Shown here: positions 27,196 through 33,884 of the stretch, piece after piece
Layout of the letters: every line of letters begins with the position of its first letter
Position numbering within the stretch: the first letter of the stretch is position 1
Assembly: GCF_024623455.1 (NCBI RefSeq)
Contig: NZ_JANIPJ010000015.1
Coordinates: 62,001 to 126,000, forward strand
Direction of reading: 5' to 3'
Length of the DNA: 64,000 nt
Origin: Paenibacillus soyae
GTDB lineage: Bacteria > Bacillota > Bacilli > Paenibacillales > Paenibacillaceae
Made by a program: the position numbers and the translations under genes
Notes under the pieces: generated by a model
Databases searched by the model: none
Seen by the model: the letters and a program-made list of their open reading frames with translations, nothing else
What the model was told of the DNA's origin: nothing

Positions 27196-27651
27196 TTATC
27201 CCGCCTGGCGCGCCTTGGCTTTCGCGTCGCCCTGCTGTTGGTTGTCTTTGCCGGCAGCTTTGGCGTTCGCGGCGTCTTTGTCGGCCTGCGCCTTCTGCTT
27301 GCCGTCCGCGGACTGCTCCATGACGCAGCTTCCGTTCAGCATCGCGCCATCTTGCACAATAAGAGTTTGTGCGGTAATATTGCCGACCAGCTGGCCGGAT
27401 GCCGTAATAATGAGCCGGCCTTTCGTGACGATGTCGCCGAACAGCTTGCCGGCGAGCGTCACGTCATTGGCCGTAATATTCGAACGGGCGATTCCGCATT
27501 CCCCGATAATGACATCCCCGCGGCATTCGATATCTCCCCGGTACTCCCCTTCGATTCGAAGATTCGCTTCGCTGATCAATTTTCCTTCGGCGATCGTGCC
27601 CTGCCCGATTAGTGTGTCGGTCGCTATTGCGCGTTTCGTTTCTTTAAACAT
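27196..27651 (-). CDS. Bactofilin-family cytoskeletal protein
   Basis: A 151-residue polymer-forming protein. The core (about residues 12-115) is the right-handed beta-helix with regularly spaced glycine/isoleucine turns, for example LISEANLRIEGEYRGDIECRGDVIIGE and AGKLFGDIVTKGRLIITASGQLVGNI. The tail is a charged, Ala/Lys/Gln-rich, presumably disordered segment. Bactofilins form membrane-bound filaments that localise wall enzymes. AAGGAGGAA precedes the ATG at 27651. It lies 47 bases after the M23 peptidase gene on the same strand, an arrangement also seen in other phyla where the two shape the wall together. Confidence 0.93.
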   Translation of the reverse strand: MFKETKRAIATDTLIGQGTIAEGKLISEANLRIEGEYRGDIECRGDVIIGECGIARSNITANDVTLAGKLFGDIVTKGRLIITASGQLVGNITAQTLIVQDGAMLNGSCVMEQSADGKQKAQADKDAANAKAAGKDNQQQGDAKAKARQAG

Positions 27652-27698
27652 GAATGAGTTCCTCCTTCAGGCATCGTAAGTGTCGTCACGAGATTCCA

Positions 27699-28718
27699 TC
27701 AGCTATGCTGCGCGAGATATTTTAAGGGATTGACGGGCTCGTTTTTTTGCATGATTTCAAAATGGAGATGGGGGCCGGTGCTTCGGCCGGTCGATCCCAG
27801 CTGGCCGATTTTTTCGCCGCGCACCACGACGTCTCCGGCCTTCGCGTCGATACGCTTCAGATGATAGTAGGCGGTTTGGAGGCCGCCGAGATGATCGATA
27901 ATGACGAAATTGCCGAGTCTGGAATCGTAGCCCGTATCGCTCACCGTTCCGTCCGCCGCGCTGAACACGGCGTCGCCGAGCTCGCCGTTGATATCGATGC
28001 CGGCGTGAAAGGTCGCTCTTCCGGTGAAGGGGTCCTTCCGATAGCCGAAGCCCGATGTGAGACTCTTGGAGCGCGTCGGCCAGAAGTTCGGATATGCGTC
28101 TACCGTCATTCGGCGGTTCTGGGCCTTCTTCAGCGTCTGCTCCATCGATTCCTCCATGGAGTCGACCATGTCGCTTAACGCCTGGAAATCGAGCGAGGTA
28201 TGCTGCGCAAGCGACGCCATTTGCATCATGTTTTGCGGAGCTGGGCTCGAATCTCTTGAACGCGCGGATAAGGTCTGGATTTGCCCCTCCGTCTTCTCGG
28301 CTGGAGCATCGCTGGTCGTATCGATAATGGAGCTGCCGTACTTCTCGATGAACAGCTTCAGCTTGTCTTCCAGCTCCTTCAGCTCGTTCATCTTGTTTTT
28401 CATATCCTGCGCTTGGCGCGACAATTCCTGTAGCTCCTGCTGCAAGGAGACGATGGCTTCGTCCTTCCCGGTGATAACGTCATCCATCCCGGTAATGGTT
28501 TGTGTGAATTGTGCTGACTGGGAGGCCAGCTCATTCTCCAGCTGCTTAAGCTCGTAGGCAGCCTTCAGTTGAAGGCCTGCAATTGTTCCCGTTACCGCGA
28601 TGGCAGCGGCGACAGGAGCGGCTACGACCGATCGCTTCGATACGGAGAACTGCTTGACTGTCTTGTCTGCGCCGCGCATCACAACAAATGACCATGCTGG
28701 CTTCCGCGCTCGTTTCAC
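27699..28718 (-). CDS. Membrane-anchored M23 (LytM) peptidase with coiled coil
   Basis: A 339-residue protein: an N-terminal membrane segment (residues about 30-50, VVAAPVAAAIAVTGTIAGL), an extracytoplasmic coiled coil (about 55-125), a Ser/Met-rich linker, and a C-terminal M23 zinc endopeptidase domain. Zinc residues His238 and Asp242 (HAGID) and the HLH at 317-319 (PHLHFE) are intact, so it is probably active on peptide cross-bridges rather than an EnvC-like inactive factor. The start is GTG at 28718, with AAGGAG 7 bases upstream. It is the first gene of a two-gene unit with bactofilin. Confidence 0.92.
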   Translation of the reverse strand: MKRARKPAWSFVVMRGADKTVKQFSVSKRSVVAAPVAAAIAVTGTIAGLQLKAAYELKQLENELASQSAQFTQTITGMDDVITGKDEAIVSLQQELQELSRQAQDMKNKMNELKELEDKLKLFIEKYGSSIIDTTSDAPAEKTEGQIQTLSARSRDSSPAPQNMMQMASLAQHTSLDFQALSDMVDSMEESMEQTLKKAQNRRMTVDAYPNFWPTRSKSLTSGFGYRKDPFTGRATFHAGIDINGELGDAVFSAADGTVSDTGYDSRLGNFVIIDHLGGLQTAYYHLKRIDAKAGDVVVRGEKIGQLGSTGRSTGPHLHFEIMQKNEPVNPLKYLAQHS

Positions 28719-28930
28719 TCATTAACTCCTTCCGGCCGGCAATATTGTCCTGCAGAACGTTCTATGACTATTTATTCTTGGATGCTATAAAACATACCTT
28801 AAAACTTCCTCATATAAATCGAATCTAAACGAATTATTCGTATGTAGTTGCCGTAAAACGAAGATATCATCACTATCCTTCTACATTAAGAAGGAGAAGC
28901 CAAAAAATGTGGTCAGGGGGGAGGACGGTT

Positions 28931-29150
28931 ATGAATATCGCGGTGTTCGGCGCGGGCTATGTGGGATTAGCGACTGCCGTTTGTTTGGCAAGGCAGGGGG
29001 AATAAAGTGACGGTCGTAGAGAAGGGCGCCGATAAGCTGTAAAGGCTTCAGGGCTTTCCTGATCGATGAGAGCCTAAAGGCGTACGGGTTCGCGCGGAGC
29101 TAAACGAATAGACGGGAGAAGCGGGGATCAAACTATACACTCATAGCTGA
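28931..29150 (+). pseudogene. Decayed N-terminus of a UDP-sugar dehydrogenase (Ugd/TuaD-like)
   Basis: A strong binding site (GGGGGGAGG) and ATG at 28931 start MNIAVFGAGYVGLATAVC, the NAD-binding motif of UDP-glucose/UDP-ManNAc dehydrogenases, which stops at TAA 29003-29005. Shifting the frame by one base at 29000 restores the family text: KVTVVEKGADKL, then after stops GFPDR, EPKG and TGEAGIKLYT, which match the expected P-x-EPG and IKFT segments. One frameshift and several in-frame stops lie within 75 codons, and nothing of the catalytic half remains. It is therefore a degraded fragment. The 28719-28930 stretch before it holds no gene. Confidence 0.75.
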
Positions 29151-29171
29151 ATCGAAAGTCGAGGTGGGAGA

Positions 29172-30608
29172 ATGGTCTCGTGGCTGGGGTGGCTGCTTGC
29201 GTTATACGTCGTTCAATTCGCTGCTATCTTGCTGCTGGAGCATCGCCGCCAAGGCTACATGACGGCATGGCTGTTCATTACGTTCGTATGTCCGTTTATC
29301 GGATTTGCAGCCTACTTCTTGGTCGGAAGGAGAAAACGGCAATCCATTCTAGAATCGAGGACGGGTGAAGCTGCAATGGAGGAGCGGATCGCGGCCGCCG
29401 CTGCCAAAGCGGAAATCGTCGAGACCTCCGGTTGGGGCGATCAATCGGACCTTGGACGGGAAAGTCGCCTCCAGCAGGCTCTAGCTATGCTGTCCCCATT
29501 CCCCGTCACCGGCCGCAATCGGACGAAGGTGCTGAGGAACGGGGATCAAACCTTCGACGCGATGATGGATGCGATGCGGTCCGCGCGGCATCATATCCAT
29601 ATGGATTATTATACGATCCGGCACGTAGGCGTCGGCAAGCTGTTCTTGGATCTTCTGGCAGAGAAGGCCCGCAAGGGGATCGAGGTTCGGCTGCTTTACG
29701 ACGGCATCGGCAGCTTGAATCTGGACGAAGGCGTCATACGGGCTTTGCGGGAGGCCGGCGCCGAAACATGCTGCTTTGCTCCGCCCAAAGCCGCATTCTT
29801 AGAACGGCGGCTGAACTACCGCAATCATCGGAAGATCGCGGTCATCGACGGCAGAGTAGGCTTCCTGGGCGGCATTAACATCGGGGACGAATACTTAGGG
29901 ATGGATGAGAAAATCGGTTATTGGCGGGATACTCACTTAAGCGTTCACGGCGATGCCGTCTATTATCTTCAAGCGCTGTTCATGCAGGACTGGCAGAGAG
30001 CCAGCGGGAAGCATCTCCCGCTCAGCGACGTCTACATGCCGAAGCACGGCATACAGGAGAAGGAGCGCGTCATGATCGTGCCCGGCAAGCCCGGCGTGAA
30101 CGATAGGGAGATCGTCGAGGTGATGTTCGCGGCCATGGCGGCCGCGAGAACGCGCATATACGCCGCCACGCCTTATTTCATTCCCGATCCCGCGATTGCG
30201 ATGAGTCTGCGCGTCGCGGCGAGAAGCGGCGTCGATGTCAAGCTGATCATTCCGGGGATCCCGGATACGGATCTCGTGCTTCTAGCTACCCTGTCCTATG
30301 TTCAGGACATGCTGGAGGCCGGCGTGCGGGTGTACCGGTATTGGAAAGGGTTCATCCATGCCAAGGTCCTAATCGTGGACGATATGCTCGCCTCCGTCGG
30401 CACGGCGAACTTGGACATGCGAAGCTTGTACAGCAACTATGAATCGATTGCCCTGGTTTTCGACGAGAAGCCGATCCGCTCGCTGGAGCGGGATTTCGAG
30501 GAGGATCTTAAAGCTTGCGAGGAGCTGGAGCTTGAGCGGTTCGCGCGGCGCCCGCGCAAGCAGAAGGCGGCAGAAGCCGTTATGCATATGCTCTCTCCTC
30601 TGCTGTAA
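29172..30608 (+). CDS. cls: Cardiolipin synthase
   Basis: Condenses two phosphatidylglycerols to cardiolipin and glycerol at the membrane. The 478 residues begin with two membrane helices (LGWLLALYVVQFAAILLLEH and MTAWLFITFVCPFIGFAAYFLVG) and contain two phospholipase D motifs: His219-Lys221-Asp226 in NHRKIAVIDG and His396-Lys398-Asp403 in IHAKVLIVDD, each followed by the Gly-Gly or Gly-Thr-x-Asn element. GGTGGGAG precedes the ATG at 29172. It follows the decayed dehydrogenase fragment by 21 bases on the same strand and may use the promoter that once served it. Confidence 0.96.
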   Translation: MVSWLGWLLALYVVQFAAILLLEHRRQGYMTAWLFITFVCPFIGFAAYFLVGRRKRQSILESRTGEAAMEERIAAAAAKAEIVETSGWGDQSDLGRESRLQQALAMLSPFPVTGRNRTKVLRNGDQTFDAMMDAMRSARHHIHMDYYTIRHVGVGKLFLDLLAEKARKGIEVRLLYDGIGSLNLDEGVIRALREAGAETCCFAPPKAAFLERRLNYRNHRKIAVIDGRVGFLGGINIGDEYLGMDEKIGYWRDTHLSVHGDAVYYLQALFMQDWQRASGKHLPLSDVYMPKHGIQEKERVMIVPGKPGVNDREIVEVMFAAMAAARTRIYAATPYFIPDPAIAMSLRVAARSGVDVKLIIPGIPDTDLVLLATLSYVQDMLEAGVRVYRYWKGFIHAKVLIVDDMLASVGTANLDMRSLYSNYESIALVFDEKPIRSLERDFEEDLKACEELELERFARRPRKQKAAEAVMHMLSPLL

Positions 30609-30953
30609 GACCCGATTTTCAGCACATTAGCTGATGCTTCCGATGATGCGTTTTTTCAAAACGCTGTAGAAGGTTGAATGAAGCTAGGAAATATGGAGCG
30701 GTCCACGTTTTTGAGAAAACGACTTCGTAAGCTTACGCTTTAGTTCCGGCTTAATAGGGCCCCGCGAAAGTAATCGGAATAGGCTTCGGAGCTTCACATC
30801 ACTTTCGTGGGTATCAGGAAAGATTTGACGTCGAATTTTCTACTTGAGTATGCATCGTGATCAAAGGCGGGGCGAATGAGAAGAGCTGAATAGGGGCATA
30901 TTTTGTGCGTAAGAGGTTACTCTTCAATTACACCTTAGGAGGCGAGTCCGAAC
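30609..30953. other. 345-base gap without a supported gene
   Basis: I see no coding region. It holds a short hairpin GCGTTTT/AAAACGC at 30648-30664 and a long imperfect inverted repeat, CCCGCGAAAGT (30761-30771) against ACTTTCGTGGG (30801-30811), with no T run after it. The latter is in the leader of the small gene pair that follows. Confidence 0.5.
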
Positions 30954-31148
30954 TTGAGCGAACAGCTTCGATCCGAGGAAGAAAGGCTGGCGGCTGCCGA
31001 AGGGCAGTATGAAGGCCGGGATGTGTACGACATGGATATTGACCGAATGGTCAACGAAGGGCTCGGCGGCGGTCAGGTAACGCTGCATAACGGCCTGATC
31101 GCGGAATCCACGACGGATACGATGGTTGAGAAGCCGGAGGGCGAATGA
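30954..31148 (+). CDS. Small acidic protein coupled to sspH
   Basis: A 64-residue acidic, soluble protein (SEQLRSEEERLAAAEGQYEG..., YDMDIDRMVNEGLGGGQV). I do not recognise a family with a known function. TTAGGAGG lies 11 bases ahead of the TTG at 30954. Its stop TGA overlaps the ATG of the SspH-like gene by one base, so the two are translationally coupled, and a role in the developing spore is inferred only from this linkage. It has no cysteines, signal peptide or membrane segment. Confidence 0.7.
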   Translation: MSEQLRSEEERLAAAEGQYEGRDVYDMDIDRMVNEGLGGGQVTLHNGLIAESTTDTMVEKPEGE

Positions 31149-31327
31149 TGGAAGCGGCAAGAGCGAAAGAAATTTTGGAATCCAAAGACACGTATGCGGT
31201 CAAGCTCGAAGGCGACTCCGTTTGGATCGAAAACGTAGATGTCGCAAGGGGCACGGCGACCGTCACGGTTGGCCATAATCAGTCCGACGTCCAGACGGTG
31301 GACTGCGGCAGGTTGGAAGAAGTATAA
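31148..31327 (+). CDS. sspH: H-type small acid-soluble spore protein
   Basis: A 59-residue spore-core protein of the SspH family. The N-terminal RAKEILESKDTYAVKLEGDSVWIENVD follows the family pattern RAKEIL..S....V.Y.G..V.I..VDE, with an acidic LEEV end. Such minor SASPs are made in the forespore, usually under SigF or SigG; no promoter is visible directly upstream, so it is probably read with the preceding gene. Of two tandem ATGs (31145 and 31148) the second is 7 bases from GGAGG and fits the family length. A terminator follows at once. Confidence 0.82.
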   Translation: MEAARAKEILESKDTYAVKLEGDSVWIENVDVARGTATVTVGHNQSDVQTVDCGRLEEV

Positions 31328-31336
31328 GTAACGCAT

Positions 31337-31380
31337 AGCCCGAGATGCAGCTTGGCGACCAAGCTCAACTCGGGCTTTTC
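31337..31380 (+). terminator. Terminator after sspH
   Basis: AGCCCGAG pairs with CTCGGGCT outside an inner AGCTTGG/CCAAGCT stem, followed by TTTTC. Confidence 0.88.
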
Positions 31381-31395
31381 TGCGGGCTGCCCCCT

Positions 31396-31707
31396 TTAAC
31401 CGCCGTACGCGTCGCGGAACGCCTCGCATAACCGGCCGCGGTCGACCTCCCATAGCTCGGCGATCTCCGCGCTGACGTTATCGTCCCACCAGTCCGCCTG
31501 CGCTTTGCGGTTGCTCTTATTCTCGTAGATCCATTGCAAATTCAGAATCACCTTCTTAAAATAAAGAGCTTCCGCTTGCTCCATCTTGTCCTTGGGCACC
31601 CAAACCTTCAGCCGTTTCGCCGCCCGGTACAGCTCATTGCTGCAGGACCTGCGAATTTTGCGGGCCGAAGGGTAATCGGCGGAATGCTTCTGCGCGTTAG
31701 GATTCAT
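31396..31707 (-). CDS. Conserved-looking hypothetical protein
   Basis: A 103-residue soluble, basic, Trp-rich protein (RLKVWVPKDKMEQAEALYFKKVILNLQWIYE, QADWWDDNVSAEIAELWEVDRGRL). I do not recognise the family. The ATG at 31707 has AGAGGAG correctly placed; an upstream ATG at 31731 has no binding site. The periodicity suggests an all-helical fold. It is a single minus-strand gene between the sspH pair and the divergent DedA gene, and nothing in the context indicates a role. Confidence 0.7.
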   Translation of the reverse strand: MNPNAQKHSADYPSARKIRRSCSNELYRAAKRLKVWVPKDKMEQAEALYFKKVILNLQWIYENKSNRKAQADWWDDNVSAEIAELWEVDRGRLCEAFRDAYGG

Positions 31708-31877
31708 GATGACCGTCTCCTCTCCCTTCATATGTATGCGCCAGCGGGGACGTCGGTCACCAGCCTAGGAGCGATATCCTCTCGCAGGAGTGGATGCGCC
31801 GCCAAGGGCTATGTTAAAATAGGTGAGGCGCAGCCTGAAATTGGCCGGAGGCGCAAATAAAGGATGGAGGATCATGC

Positions 31878-32486
31878 ATGGAAAGTTGGATTACCGAGTT
31901 TATGGAGCAGTTCGGATATCTGGGTATTCTGCTCTTGATCGCGCTGGAAAATCTGTTCCCGCCGATTCCTTCGGAAGTCATCTTGACGTTCGGGGGCTTC
32001 ATGACGACGTACACGAGTCTAACGCCGCTGGGGGTCATTGTCGTGGCCACGCTCGGCTCGCTCATTGGCGCAATTATTCTGTTTTATATCGGTCGTTTGC
32101 TTGGCGTTGAGCGTCTGGAGAAAATCGTGGATCGCTGGGGCCGCCTGCTTCGCGTGAAGAAGGAAGACATCCGCAAGGCGGACGCATGGTTCGACAAGTA
32201 TGGCTATTGGGCGGTATTCCTATGCCGGATGGTCCCTTTGATCCGAAGCTTGATTTCGCTGCCTGCCGGCATGTCCGGCATGAAGCTCGTTCCGTTTTTG
32301 TTTTTCACGACGATCGGCACGCTCATCTGGAACACGATTCTAGTGTTTGTGGGAGCGGCGGTTGGCGACAATTGGGAGCAAATCGTTGAATTTATGGATG
32401 TCTACTCCAATATCGCATACGCGCTTATCGCGTTGGTTGCCATTGCGGTGATTATCCTGTACATTCGCAGAGCGCGCAAGTTTTAA
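31878..32486 (+). CDS. DedA-family membrane protein
   Basis: A 202-residue integral membrane protein of the DedA/VTT family, whose members flip or carry polyprenyl phosphates and lipids and affect membrane homeostasis and antibiotic tolerance. The N-terminal ALENLFPPIPSEVILTFGGFM is the classic re-entrant loop with acidic Glu residues, and FLCRMVPLIRSLISLPAGMSGM is the second loop with the conserved arginines. GGAGGATC precedes the ATG at 31878. Both conserved Glu and Arg are present, unlike the more divergent VTT protein at 12.5 kb. Confidence 0.92.
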   Translation: MESWITEFMEQFGYLGILLLIALENLFPPIPSEVILTFGGFMTTYTSLTPLGVIVVATLGSLIGAIILFYIGRLLGVERLEKIVDRWGRLLRVKKEDIRKADAWFDKYGYWAVFLCRMVPLIRSLISLPAGMSGMKLVPFLFFTTIGTLIWNTILVFVGAAVGDNWEQIVEFMDVYSNIAYALIALVAIAVIILYIRRARKF

Positions 32487-32553
32487 AGGCGGGGCCCCGA
32501 TATCGTATAATAGGGAGATAACGATTCAATCACGATAGAGACGAGGGATACAT

Positions 32554-33126
32554 ATGGATACGGGAAGAAGCGTGGCGGATAAGCTAGGCAAAGGAATCAG
32601 CGCCCAGCAGTTCGTGGACGGCATGACCAAAAACAAAGAAGCCTTCATCGGCTGGATGGAACAATTTAGCTGGCCGTCGGCGGACGACCGGGAATATTTC
32701 GAATCGTTGAGCAGCCGCGATGACCTCCGCTGCCTGATTCTGATGGCGGATTGGTGCGGCGACGTCGTGCGCAACGTTCCCGCCGTATTCGGAGCGCTCG
32801 AGGTGAGCGGGATTCCGACGGAGGTTCTGATCATGGAAGAGAATCTGGACACGATGGATCAGTTCCTGACGATGGGCGGACGTTCCATTCCGGTCGTCAT
32901 CTTCGCCGATTCGGACGGAGCGGTTCTAGGGACATGGGGACCGCGGCCGAAGCATATTCAGGAGCCGATGGTTGCGTTCAAGCAGGCGAACGCGGACCGC
33001 GAAGCGCCGGACTATCAGGATAACCTCGCGGCGGCCCGCCAGGAGATCATGAAGCGCTACGGCGAAGGACCGGGCTACCAGGCGCTCGTCATCAAGGAAC
33101 TTCGCGAATTGCTGGAGTCGTTCTAA
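32554..33126 (+). CDS. Thioredoxin-like protein with one active-site cysteine
   Basis: A 190-residue cytosolic protein with a thioredoxin fold: CLILMADWCGDVVRNVPAVF at the usual active-site position, the beta-strand VLIMEENLD, and the cis-proline SIPVVIFAD. The active site is W-C-G-D, lacking the second Cys, so classical disulfide exchange is unlikely; a monothiol or chaperone-like role is an inference. The C-terminal 50 residues are helical. GAGGGATAC precedes the ATG at 32554 and a TATAAT lies at 32507-32512. The MBL gene starts 3 bases after its stop. Confidence 0.88.
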   Translation: MDTGRSVADKLGKGISAQQFVDGMTKNKEAFIGWMEQFSWPSADDREYFESLSSRDDLRCLILMADWCGDVVRNVPAVFGALEVSGIPTEVLIMEENLDTMDQFLTMGGRSIPVVIFADSDGAVLGTWGPRPKHIQEPMVAFKQANADREAPDYQDNLAAARQEIMKRYGEGPGYQALVIKELRELLESF

Positions 33127-33129
33127 GCG

Positions 33130-33780
33130 ATGGCGACGGTAACCTTCAAAGTCGAGACGTTTACGCTGGGGCCGCTGCAGACGAACGCTTATCTCTTGAC
33201 GGTCAAAGACGCGGATTCCGATCGGGAACGAGGCATAATCATCGATCCGGGCATGAATCCGAAGCGGTTGCTTGACCGTATCGCGGATGTGCAGATCGAA
33301 GCCATTCTTCTGACGCATGCGCATTTCGACCATATGGGCGGCGTGGAGGACGTGCGCAAAGCGGCCGGCTGTCCGGTGTATATCCATGATCTGGAGGCGG
33401 ACTGGCTCACGGATCCGCGCAAGAACGGATCGATGAGATGGCAGGACGTCACGCCTCCGCTATCCACGGATCCCGCCGAGCATGCGCTCGCCGAAGGCCA
33501 GAAGCTCGAGCTGATCGGGCATGTCTTCGCCGTTATGCATACGCCAGGCCATTCGCCCGGCAGCGTCAGCTTCGTGTGCGGGCAGCATCTGTTCTCGGGC
33601 GACGTGCTGTTCCGTCAATCCGTCGGGCGGACGGATCTCCCGGGAGGCCGGGAGCGCGATCTGTACGATTCAATCCGTCTGAAGCTGTACAAGCTGGATG
33701 GCGAAACGATCGTCTATCCCGGACACGGAGGAAGAACGACCATCGGGTTCGAGAAGGCGAACAATCCTTATACGGCATAA
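33130..33780 (+). CDS. MBL-fold hydrolase, glyoxalase II/YqgX-like
   Basis: A 216-residue zinc hydrolase. THAHFDHMGG is the metal motif; HTPGHSPGSVSF, FSGDVLFRQSVGRTDLPGG and YPGHGGRTTIGFEK complete the binuclear site in the arrangement of small glyoxalase II-like proteins such as YqgX. It probably hydrolyses a thioester, possibly of bacillithiol or a related thiol, though that is inference. The ATG at 33130 lacks its own binding site and begins 3 bases after the thioredoxin-like gene, so translation is probably coupled, and the pairing suggests a shared thiol role. Confidence 0.9.
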   Translation: MATVTFKVETFTLGPLQTNAYLLTVKDADSDRERGIIIDPGMNPKRLLDRIADVQIEAILLTHAHFDHMGGVEDVRKAAGCPVYIHDLEADWLTDPRKNGSMRWQDVTPPLSTDPAEHALAEGQKLELIGHVFAVMHTPGHSPGSVSFVCGQHLFSGDVLFRQSVGRTDLPGGRERDLYDSIRLKLYKLDGETIVYPGHGGRTTIGFEKANNPYTA

Positions 33781-33831
33781 GAGAAGGAGCATTCTTGGAC
33801 GGAGACGGACAGGGATGCTTCTCTAGTTTTT
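33780..33831 (+). terminator. Probable terminator after the MBL gene
   Basis: AGAGAAG with a bulge then CATTC pairs with GGATG-CTTCTCT, followed by TAGTTTTTA. Confidence 0.5.
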
Positions 33832-33884
33832 ACGGAATAGGCAAAGAGAGCCGAATGATACGACGAAAAGGACGGTGCTTATAC

